DNA of 22,986 nucleotides, from contig CAMPKW010000013.1 of assembly GCA_946887425.1 (NCBI GenBank), positions 1-22,986 on the forward strand. The letters are read 5' to 3'. Positions 16,772-22,986 of this stretch are shown here, piece after piece. The position numbers were made by a program, and so were the translations under genes. Each line of letters begins with the position of its first letter. The stretch's first letter is position 1. The DNA comes from an uncultured Candidatus Saccharibacteria bacterium. GTDB taxonomy: Bacteria; Patescibacteria; Saccharimonadia; Saccharimonadales; UBA6022. Below the pieces are notes generated by a model. The model did no database searches. It saw only the letters and a program-made list of their open reading frames with translations, and was not told the origin of the DNA.

Positions 16772-17447
16772 CTGACGAGATCTTTTGAATAAGGTGCGGC
16801 TTGTCAATTTTAACTGAGTTAATATCGCTACTTACTTTAATGATTTCAAGCTGGTCGGGGTCGTATGGGCGCATGATGCGATACAGGGTGTTTATGTCAC
16901 TGATCTCCGGGTTGAGCCAATCTGCCTCGTCGTCGGGATGTACAATAACCGGTAAACGGCTGGGTGTCATGTCAGACTCGGCTCCTGAAAAAGTGGTAAC
17001 GATTGAGCACATGCTCTGTTCTTTGCCCTCGGGGTCGGTCCATGAGCTATATAGGCCGGCAAACGCAAAGGTCGGCTGATCGTTCGGATGAATGTAGAAC
17101 GGCTGCTTACCGCTAGCGGTGTGTTTCCATTCGTAAAAACCATTGGCAGGAATAAGGCAGCGGGTTGAGCGGATGGCTGTTTGCCAAGTTGGTTTGTCAA
17201 AGATACCCTCTGAACGGGCGACAAATGTTTTATAGCGAAAGACGGAATTGGCGTTCGGAGCGCCTTTTGGAATAAATCCCCAGGTCATTAGTTCCATTTC
17301 GTTTTTGCCATCACGAGAAATGACAACTGGGACAGTTTGCGCTGGACTGATATTGTAGTGAGGCTTGACTCCTTTCGGGACGCCGCTTGCAAGTGCAAAG
17401 CGGTCGCGGAGGCTACCGGTATCAAATAAGGCGTAACGAGAACTCAT
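16758..17447 (-). CDS. SRAP (HMCES/YedK) family protein lacking Cys2
   Basis: 229 residues over the full SRAP fold: HYNISPAQTVPVV, LMTWGFIP, ARSEGI, CLIPANGFYEWK, QPFYIH, SIVTTF and SRLPVIV. SRAP proteins shield abasic sites in single-stranded DNA by linking Cys2, exposed after Met removal, to the sugar. Here the N-terminus is MSSRYAL instead of MCGR, so Cys2 is Ser. By alignment with E. coli YedK, Asn75 is Val76 and His160 is Pro162, while Glu105 is kept as E106. Crosslinking chemistry should be absent; DNA binding may remain. The start is firm: TATACT ends six bases before the ATG and homology begins at SRYAL. It is divergent from uvrC. Confidence 0.88.
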   Translation of the reverse strand: MSSRYALFDTGSLRDRFALASGVPKGVKPHYNISPAQTVPVVISRDGKNEMELMTWGFIPKGAPNANSVFRYKTFVARSEGIFDKPTWQTAIRSTRCLIPANGFYEWKHTASGKQPFYIHPNDQPTFAFAGLYSSWTDPEGKEQSMCSIVTTFSGAESDMTPSRLPVIVHPDDEADWLNPEISDINTLYRIMRPYDPDQLEIIKVSSDINSVKIDKPHLIQKISSATPS

Positions 17448-17453
17448 CCTACC

Positions 17454-17459
17454 AGTATA
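17454..17459 (-). promoter_or_regulatory. -10 box of the SRAP gene
   Basis: Minus-strand TATACT ends six bases before the ATG at 17447. The intervening GGTAGG would lie before the transcription start, so a leaderless mRNA is predicted. Confidence 0.65.
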
Positions 17460-17491
17460 GCGTACTTATCGCCAGTGATCGTGCTAAGGGG

Positions 17492-17497
17492 TATAAT
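17492..17497 (+). promoter_or_regulatory. -10 box of uvrC
   Basis: TATAAT ends 8 bases before the uvrC ATG. AAGGGG lies just upstream of the box and so would not be in the transcript. A leaderless mRNA is predicted. Confidence 0.68.
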
Positions 17498-17505
17498 AAA
17501 AACAG

Positions 17506-19065
17506 ATGAATACAGCGCTTGAGGCCAAGTTGAAGACATTGCCACGTAGTAGCGGGGTCTATTTTCATAAGTCAAAATCGGGTGAGATTATTTATGTTGG
17601 CAAGGCAGCAGTGCTGAAGAATCGAGTGCGGCAGTATTTTCAAAGCACGCGCGATATGGATGTAAAAACTCGTGCGCTTGTGGCCGAGATCGACGACACC
17701 GACTGGATTGAAACCGAAAGTGAAATCGACGCCTTGTTTCTTGAAAGCGAAATGGTCAAGCGGTATATGCCGCGCTATAACATTTTGCTCCGCGATGATA
17801 AATCGCAGCTTTTTGTTCGAATCGATATGAAAAATACCTGGCCGCACGTGGCGTTTACGCGCAATCCGGCAGATGATGGAGCGGAATACTATGGCCCGTA
17901 TTACAACGGCTATGCCGTGAAAAAAGCACTGCGCTACCTGCGTAAAGTATTCCCATACTACACCAAGCTCCCGCGCGACGGCGCAAGGCCGGATCTTGAC
18001 GCGCACATTGGCCTGAGTCCTCGACCTGGCACGACGAGCGAAGAATACAAGGCGACTCTTCGTAAGCTCATTCGCTATTTCGAGGGTGGTCGAAAAGCGC
18101 TGGCACGCGAACTCGAAAAAGAAATGCGGCAGGCTGCTAAATTGCACGATTTTGAAAATGCCGCACTGCTACGCAATAGGCTCAACGATCTGCGTGAGCT
18201 GCAGCGCCGTATTATGTTTGGCGATAAAGAATTTTTGGATATCAGTAAAGATAGGGCACTGAGCGATCTTCGCGATCTGCTTGGGCTTAAAAAGATACCC
18301 GCACGTATTGAAGGTTACGATATTTCACATATGAGTGGTACCAATGTCGTTGCGAGCATGGTGGTGTTTAGTAATGGCGCTAGTGATCGTGCGAGTTACC
18401 GCAAGTTCAAGATGACGAATCAGCAAAATGACGATTACGCTAGTATGCACGAAACGATTTGTCGCCGAATGAGTGAGAAGAATATAAAAAGCTGGGGGAT
18501 GCCGGACCTGCTGCTTATTGATGGTGGCAAAGGGCAGCTCGACGCGGTTCTTCGATCTCTCGAAGAGCGCCAGGTGGTGGTTCCGGCCGTGAGTGTAGCA
18601 AAGCGTGAAGAGGAGATTATTATTCATGCGACACGATCGCACATCGATACATCGACGATTGCAGCGCTAGTGAGTGTTGATGAGCCGGGCGTGTCGGTGC
18701 GACGCGAGGGAGAGTATTATGTCGTCAATCTTCATGCTGGCCAGCGCAACGCAGGCTCGCACTCGGGCAATCTGCGCGGCGGCGCACCAATACGAGCACA
18801 ATATACTGACGTCGTAAAGCTATTCCAGCGTATTCGTGATGAGTCGCATCGATTTGCGGTGAGTTACCATACGGTACTGAAGCGCCAGAAACAGACCGCT
18901 AGTAGTCTAGAGGATATTCCTGGTATCGGGCCCGCGACACGCAAAAAGCTAATCCGGACGTTCGGGAGTTTACAGGCAGTTCGTGCTGCAAAACCCGAAG
19001 CGCTCGTTTCGGCCGTTGGACCAGCTAAAGCTCGGCTAGTGTCTCAGTATTTGCTCGCCAAGTAA
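17506..19065 (+). CDS. uvrC: Excinuclease ABC subunit C (UvrC), cysteine-free variant
   Basis: 519 residues, shorter than the usual 600 or so. UvrC makes both cuts around the lesion in nucleotide excision repair. The GIY-YIG domain spans about 14-95 (GVYF, IYVGKA, E80 in LFLESEMV). A UVR motif binding UvrB lies at 202-235. The RNase H-like 5' nuclease keeps D272 (GYDISH), D310 (NDDYASM), D339 (LIDGGKGQL) and H448 (RDESHRF). A double helix-hairpin-helix covers 468-519. The iron-sulfur region (about 150-180) has none of the four usual cysteines; the only Cys in the protein is C319. About 55 extra residues sit between REEEI (368-371) and LFQRIRDE (439-446). Confidence 0.95.
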   Translation: MNTALEAKLKTLPRSSGVYFHKSKSGEIIYVGKAAVLKNRVRQYFQSTRDMDVKTRALVAEIDDTDWIETESEIDALFLESEMVKRYMPRYNILLRDDKSQLFVRIDMKNTWPHVAFTRNPADDGAEYYGPYYNGYAVKKALRYLRKVFPYYTKLPRDGARPDLDAHIGLSPRPGTTSEEYKATLRKLIRYFEGGRKALARELEKEMRQAAKLHDFENAALLRNRLNDLRELQRRIMFGDKEFLDISKDRALSDLRDLLGLKKIPARIEGYDISHMSGTNVVASMVVFSNGASDRASYRKFKMTNQQNDDYASMHETICRRMSEKNIKSWGMPDLLLIDGGKGQLDAVLRSLEERQVVVPAVSVAKREEEIIIHATRSHIDTSTIAALVSVDEPGVSVRREGEYYVVNLHAGQRNAGSHSGNLRGGAPIRAQYTDVVKLFQRIRDESHRFAVSYHTVLKRQKQTASSLEDIPGIGPATRKKLIRTFGSLQAVRAAKPEALVSAVGPAKARLVSQYLLAK

Positions 19066-19080
19066 TGCTTATGCTATAGT
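19051..19080 (+). promoter_or_regulatory. Promoter of the prepilin gene
   Basis: TTGCTC (19051-19056), 18 bases, then TGC-TATAGT (19075-19080). It starts inside the last codons of uvrC and gives a leader of about 31 bases with no clear Shine-Dalgarno. Confidence 0.5.
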
Positions 19081-19117
19081 GGCCACAAGATATAAATAGC
19101 CGTAGCGTACATTACTT

Positions 19118-19726
19118 ATGATGACTCACCTAGACTCACTTCGAACAAAAAAAGACGGATTTACACTTGTTGAACTTGCGATCGTGATCGCAGTCATTGC
19201 TATCTTGGCATTGATTGTTTTGGTGGCGTACCCAGGCTATCAGCAGCGCAATCGTGACAATGTGCGCAAAAGTGACATGCAACAACTGTCGGCCGCTATC
19301 AGTACATATGCAATTCAAAAAAATAATTTTGTTGAGACGGCAAGCGGCTGTGGTATCGCGGGTGATGGCAACGGGTGGCTCAGCGCTACTACTGCCGACT
19401 GGGGTACGTATTCGGCAAAGTCAATCATTGGCTGTTTGCAGGACGCAAAGGTACTAAAAGCGGGCGACTTTATTGATCCATCGGGCTGCGTGCGTGATTC
19501 TGGCGGCGCATGTGGAACTTCTGGCGGCACCCCTGTTCCGGCATACATGAAAGTGACCTGTGCGAAGTCTGGCGTAAAGACGACGTATCTTTTAGCGTAC
19601 CTGGAAACCCAGCCACGCATTGATGCTACGATTGACGCACTGTGCGATGCCGGCACGGCGCCTGGTTTTGCGTCAACCAACTGGGGCACGATGTACGGCA
19701 TGAACTATTACGTTGTCGTGAAATAA
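19118..19726 (+). CDS. Type IV prepilin-like protein
   Basis: 202 residues (201 if the second ATG at 19121 is used). The class III signal is clear: KKDG|FTLVELAIVIAVIAILALIV, cut after G14, with Phe at +1 and Glu at +5 (E20), then a long hydrophobic helix. The globular part has several cysteines (SGCGI, IIGCLQ, SGCVRD, GACG, VTCAK, LCDAG) that could form disulfides outside the cell. Type IV pili in Saccharibacteria are linked to twitching and host contact. No assembly genes (pilB, pilC, pilT, pilD) are in the window, so this is an orphan subunit, perhaps a minor pilin. Confidence 0.88.
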   Translation: MMTHLDSLRTKKDGFTLVELAIVIAVIAILALIVLVAYPGYQQRNRDNVRKSDMQQLSAAISTYAIQKNNFVETASGCGIAGDGNGWLSATTADWGTYSAKSIIGCLQDAKVLKAGDFIDPSGCVRDSGGACGTSGGTPVPAYMKVTCAKSGVKTTYLLAYLETQPRIDATIDALCDAGTAPGFASTNWGTMYGMNYYVVVK

Positions 19727-19755
19727 AAGTGTGGCGCAGATAGGCGATAGCGACG

Positions 19756-19761
19756 TATGAT
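19756..19761 (+). promoter_or_regulatory. -10 box of pepP
   Basis: TATGAT overlaps an upstream in-frame ATG and ends 7 bases before the ATG at 19769. This spacing matches the leaderless genes nearby and argues for the downstream start. Confidence 0.5.
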
Positions 19762-19768
19762 AAAAGGA

Positions 19769-20977
19769 ATGAATGATTTTTTTGCCGCCAACCGTGCTCG
19801 ATTAGCAACCCAGCTAACCGGTGGTGTTATTGTGATGAGCGCTTACTCTGCTATGCAGCGCGGAAATGATACTTCTTTTGCCTTTGAGCAAGAGGCTAAC
19901 TTCTGGTGGTTGAGCGGCATTGAAGTGCCTGACTGGTGGCTGATTATCGATGGCGCTCGAGGCAAGAGCTGGCTAGCGGCACCGACAATTAGCGAATCAC
20001 GCCAGATCTTTGATGGTAGTCTGTCATTTGAACAAGCCAAGGCAATAAGTGCCGTAGATGCGGTCATTACGCACGCCGAAGCGCTTGATTTACTTCACGA
20101 TCTAGCAAAACGGCATAGTACTGTATACGCACTTGGTGATCAACCGCATGCCGAGTATCTTGATTTTATACTCAACCCGGCAATGAAAAAGCTGCACGAT
20201 ACATTAGAGCGTTTGTTTACGTCAGTACAGGACTGCCGAAGAGACATTGCGCGACTACGGGCTATTAAACAGCCGCAAGAGATTGCGGCGATGAAGCAAG
20301 CGATCCATCTTACGGCCGATGCATTTGAATATGTGCGGCAACAATTGCCGTCACTTCAGCATGAATACGAAGTAGAAGCCGAATTTAGTTATTATTTCCG
20401 TCGCCATGGCGCCAAGGGTCATGCCTATGATCCGATTGTCGCCAGCGGAGGCAACGCTTGTACACTTCATTATATCGATAATGCTAGCAGGCTGAAAAAG
20501 AGGCAACTGTTGCTTCTTGATATTGGTGCTCGATCCGGTGGTTATGCCGCCGACATTACCCGTACGTATGCGCTTGGCGAGCCAACAAAGCGGCAAGTTG
20601 CAGTACATGAGGCGGTCCAAACTGCGCAGCAGCAGATCATTGCGCTCCTGAGGCCGGATCTGCTTCTCGAGGAGTACCATCGGAATGTCGATGTGATTAT
20701 GAAACAAGCACTGCTGTCGCTTGGGCTTATGAGGAGCATAGATGACGAAGCTGGATACCGAACCTACTTCCCTCATGCAATTAGTCATGGTCTCGGTATT
20801 GACGTTCATGATAGTCTTGGTGGCCCGCAGAGTTTGCAGCCGGGCATGGTGTTGACGGTAGAGCCAGGTATCTACATCCCAGACGAGGGGATTGGTGTGC
20901 GTATCGAAGACGACATTCTCATTACCGGTACTGGTCACACTAACTTAAGCGCCCGTCTCTCGACAGACCTAAGCTAG
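19769..20977 (+). CDS. pepP: Xaa-Pro aminopeptidase
   Basis: 402 residues. An N-terminal AMP_N domain (MNDFFAANRARLATQL, NFWWLSGIE) is followed by a pita-bread metallopeptidase domain (about 170-395). The five metal ligands are present: D251 and D262 (LLDIGARSGGYAADITRTY), H340 (PHAISHGLGIDVHD), E365 (TVEPGIYIP) and E380 (VRIEDDILIT). The enzyme removes an N-terminal residue before proline from peptides, probably helping an organism that depends on imported peptides. An ATG at 19757 is in frame, but the second one is preferred because the -10 box overlaps the first and typical PepP N-termini begin near MNDFF. It follows the prepilin gene without a terminator. Confidence 0.9.
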   Translation: MNDFFAANRARLATQLTGGVIVMSAYSAMQRGNDTSFAFEQEANFWWLSGIEVPDWWLIIDGARGKSWLAAPTISESRQIFDGSLSFEQAKAISAVDAVITHAEALDLLHDLAKRHSTVYALGDQPHAEYLDFILNPAMKKLHDTLERLFTSVQDCRRDIARLRAIKQPQEIAAMKQAIHLTADAFEYVRQQLPSLQHEYEVEAEFSYYFRRHGAKGHAYDPIVASGGNACTLHYIDNASRLKKRQLLLLDIGARSGGYAADITRTYALGEPTKRQVAVHEAVQTAQQQIIALLRPDLLLEEYHRNVDVIMKQALLSLGLMRSIDDEAGYRTYFPHAISHGLGIDVHDSLGGPQSLQPGMVLTVEPGIYIPDEGIGVRIEDDILITGTGHTNLSARLSTDLS

Positions 20978-20982
20978 ATTGG

Positions 20983-20988
20983 TATACT
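20983..20988 (+). promoter_or_regulatory. Extended -10 promoter of the holin-like/secG operon
   Basis: TGG-TATACT starts six bases past the pepP stop and ends 12 bases before the ATG at 21001. Confidence 0.55.
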
Positions 20989-21000
20989 AGGGTAAGTATT

Positions 21001-21399
21001 ATGAAAAAACAATTTGTGCTTTTTCTGTTTCGATGGGCCCTCAACTCATTCGGATTATGGGTAGCGGTTCGCCTATTTGGCACCGGCTATAGTGACGACC
21101 AGTTGTCGGCCGGTTTTTGGGCGTTTGTCGTTGCCGGTTTGATATTCTCGATCATCAATAGTGTCCTTCGTCCAATTGTTATTATTTTGTCACTTCCGGC
21201 GATCTTGGTGACTCTTGGCCTCTTTACTCTTATCGTCAATGGCCTTATGGTCTACTGGTCACTGGCGTTAGCTCCGGGTATACATATGACCTTCTGGCAC
21301 TCTGTTCTTACGGGAATGGTACTAAGTCTGTTAAACTATATAGTAAGTAGCATTATGGAACTGCACTATAACACTCGTTCGCAAAGGGAGACTTCATGA
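21001..21399 (+). CDS. Phage_holin_4_2/YvlD-family membrane protein
   Basis: 132 residues with four membrane helices. The segment GLIFSIINSVLRPIVIILSLPAILVTLGLF is characteristic of the family (PF04020, once called mycobacterial four-helix superfamily holin): NSVLRPI then LSLPAILVTLGLF and INGLM-like LIVNGLMVYW. Despite the name there is no phage gene nearby, and these are common chromosomal membrane proteins of uncertain role. Its TGA overlaps the secG ATG in an ATGA junction, so the two are translationally coupled. First gene of an apparent three-gene operon. Confidence 0.85.
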   Translation: MKKQFVLFLFRWALNSFGLWVAVRLFGTGYSDDQLSAGFWAFVVAGLIFSIINSVLRPIVIILSLPAILVTLGLFTLIVNGLMVYWSLALAPGIHMTFWHSVLTGMVLSLLNYIVSSIMELHYNTRSQRETS

Positions 21400-21632
21400 A
21401 CATCAATATCATCCTACAATTCATTACTGTCGGTTCGGCGATTCTGATGATTCTGGCTATTTTGCTTCAGCAGCGTGGTGCGTCACTTGGCGCCGGCTTC
21501 GGTAGTTCTGGTGAGCTTTTCACAACCCGCCGTGGGCTTGATAAGAATCTTTTCGAGGCAACAGTCATTCTTGCGGTTATCTTTATATTCTCTATTTTGG
21601 CCGGTTTATTGCTTCCACTATTTAATCTGTAA
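21396..21632 (+). CDS. secG: Preprotein translocase subunit SecG
   Basis: 78 residues, the normal size. Two helices (about 3-24 and 51-74) flank the conserved cytoplasmic loop LLQQRGASLGAGFGSSGELFTTRRGLDK, of which LGAGFGSS and FTTRRG are diagnostic. SecG is the small accessory subunit of the SecYEG channel and aids SecA-driven export. A Shine-Dalgarno AAGGGAG lies about six bases before the ATG, inside the upstream gene, with a four-base overlap. The downstream gene encodes an exported binding protein. Confidence 0.93.
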   Translation: MNINIILQFITVGSAILMILAILLQQRGASLGAGFGSSGELFTTRRGLDKNLFEATVILAVIFIFSILAGLLLPLFNL

Positions 21633-21643
21633 GGGGCGGTACT

Positions 21644-22986
21644 ATGGCGGAAGAAAAAGGCAAGTCTTGGCGACAATTTCAGAAGCTGAATTTCAGTAGT
21701 AAAAAACTGTCAAAACGTGCGAAAAAAGCCGAAGGCGCGACGCTTCGTCACGCTCATAAGTTTATTATTCACCGCTGGGAAAATATACGAAGCGTTCGAC
21801 GACACGTTATCGGGTGGCTTGTGCTCGTAGGAGTATTGATCGCTGGGGTGGGCATTCAGCTCAATTGGTTCCAACGAAGTTATAGTACGAATGCACCTGC
21901 TATCGGTGGCACATATGCCGAGGCGGCCCTTGGACCACTCGATACGCTCAATCCTATTTATGCTACGACTAGTGCGGAATTCTCAGCGAGTAAGCTGCTC
22001 TTTTCGAGTTTATATGATTACGACAGTACGGGCCATTTACGAGGCGATATAGCAAAAAGCATGAAGATGGATGACGAAGGCAAGGTGTATACAGTGTCGT
22101 TGCGTCAGGATGTGAAGTGGCACGACGGCGAGCGATTGACAGCTGAAGATGTTGTTTTTACTGTTAATACAATTAAAAATCCGATTACACGCAGTACGAT
22201 TAAGGGTTGGCAGGGCATTGAAGTAAAAGAAGTCGACGATTATACGGTTAGATTCACGTCTCCGTCGCCAAACGCATCTTTCAAGCTGGCGTTGACGTTT
22301 CCGATTTTACCGAAACATGCACTCGATACAGTGCCGCCAAGCTTGCTTCGTGAAAATGGATTCGGCCAAAATCCAGTAGGAAGTGGGCCATTTAAAAACC
22401 GCCTCTTGCAGATAGTTGATATGACATCAGGGCGAAAAATTGCACACATGTCCGCCAACAGGGATTACTATAGGGGCGCACCTAAGCTTTCCCGCTTTCA
22501 GCTACATGTATATGGTACGACTGATGAAATAGCTAAGGCCCTTCGCACGAGCGAGGTGAGTGCCGCGGCTGATGTAGCCGCCGGGTCAGTGGCTGGGATT
22601 GACAAGGAGCGCTATGATGTTATCTCTCGTCCAATAAATAACGGCGTATACGCACTCTTTAATACGCGGCAGGAAATACTGCAGGATAAAGCTGTTCGCC
22701 AAGCATTGCAAGCTGCAACAAACGCTGCGGCAATTCGAGCATCAGTTTCACCCGATGTCGCTGCGCTTGATTTGCCATTTATCAATGGACAGCTGACGGG
22801 GAGTGATGTGCCCAAGCGCCCCGCGTATGACGTAGTAAAGGCGGCGGATATGCTTGAGCAGGCTGGCTGGAAAAAGCAGGCCGATGGCAAGCGAGCTAAA
22901 GACGGCCGGCCATTGCAACTGCGTATTTTAACACTAAAAGATAGCGGGTATGAGAAAGCTCTCGAAACGCTTGCGCAGCAATGGAG
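21644..22986 (+). CDS. Peptide/nickel-type ABC substrate-binding protein (SBP_bac_5), 3' end outside window
   Basis: 447 codons are visible and the frame is still open at the window edge. The N-terminus is unusual: about 50 basic residues (SKKLSKRAKKAEG), then one membrane helix (about 57-76, IGWLVLVGVLIAGVGIQLNW) and no lipobox cysteine, so the binding domain is tethered by a transmembrane anchor. The domain shows family 5 features: GTYAEAALGPLDTLNPIYA, LLFSSLYDYD, VKWHDGERLTAEDVVFTVN and NPVGSGPF. Such proteins deliver oligopeptides to an importer; the permease and ATPase genes may follow outside the window. AAGGGG lies seven bases before the ATG and the gene starts 12 bases after secG, so it is in the same operon. 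Confidence 0.9.
   Translation, partial: MAEEKGKSWRQFQKLNFSSKKLSKRAKKAEGATLRHAHKFIIHRWENIRSVRRHVIGWLVLVGVLIAGVGIQLNWFQRSYSTNAPAIGGTYAEAALGPLDTLNPIYATTSAEFSASKLLFSSLYDYDSTGHLRGDIAKSMKMDDEGKVYTVSLRQDVKWHDGERLTAEDVVFTVNTIKNPITRSTIKGWQGIEVKEVDDYTVRFTSPSPNASFKLALTFPILPKHALDTVPPSLLRENGFGQNPVGSGPFKNRLLQIVDMTSGRKIAHMSANRDYYRGAPKLSRFQLHVYGTTDEIAKALRTSEVSAAADVAAGSVAGIDKERYDVISRPINNGVYALFNTRQEILQDKAVRQALQAATNAAAIRASVSPDVAALDLPFINGQLTGSDVPKRPAYDVVKAADMLEQAGWKKQADGKRAKDGRPLQLRILTLKDSGYEKALETLAQQW

Noticed and set aside
21001..21399. Prophage signal from a holin-family protein
   Set aside because: The family name is historical; no other phage gene is present and the gene is coupled to secG.

Overview
The window looks like a stretch of a small bacterial chromosome from the Candidate Phyla Radiation, most likely Candidatus Saccharibacteria (TM7). 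This is inferred from gene content and style: short intergenic spaces, a Gmad2-domain protein with a Cys-Xaa3-Gly-Asn-Pro type N-terminal motif, a CHAP hydrolase, a type IV prepilin, a pair of ABC exporters, and a membrane-anchored peptide-binding protein. No rRNA or tRNA is present to prove it. UGA is used as an ordinary stop codon, so the recoded CPR lineages (Absconditabacteria, Gracilibacteria) are unlikely.

Layout. 1-174: end of a CHAP peptidoglycan hydrolase. 242-3064: obg and sbcB (exonuclease I), then a small membrane protein on the opposite strand. 3501-6317: uvrA. 6383-7915: divergent DedA-family membrane protein and ribosomal protein L25. 7958-11655: two tandem ABC exporter half-transporters on the minus strand. 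11796-14719: trhO (tRNA U34 hydroxylase), a DoxX/DUF417-like membrane protein and a DnaQ-exonuclease/GIY-YIG fusion. 14720-15163: a gene-free stretch holding a strong promoter, a folded segment and an intrinsic terminator, read here as a candidate non-coding RNA. 15164-16771: three poorly characterised envelope or disordered proteins. 16758-19065: a divergent SRAP-family protein and uvrC. 19118-20977: a type IV prepilin and proline aminopeptidase. 21001-22986: a holin-4-like membrane protein, secG and a peptide-binding protein that runs off the end, forming one apparent operon.

Themes. Several genes deal with DNA damage: sbcB, uvrA, the exonuclease/GIY-YIG fusion, uvrC and the SRAP protein; uvrB is not in the window. 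A second theme is envelope and transport. The most striking sequence-level pattern is that many monocistronic or first genes have a TATAAT-like -10 box ending only 6-10 bases before the start codon and no usable Shine-Dalgarno, which predicts leaderless mRNAs. Genes inside operons (secG, the binding protein, the second ABC gene) have clear Shine-Dalgarno sites.

Best candidates for something new: (1) the pervasive leaderless promoter layout; (2) a SRAP/HMCES/YedK homologue that has lost Cys2 and two other active-site residues; (3) the unassigned structured RNA at about 14820-15085; (4) a UvrC without its iron-sulfur cysteines beside a paralogue that keeps them; (5) two tiny upstream ORFs that cover the Shine-Dalgarno of rplY and of the Gmad2 gene behind similar promoters.
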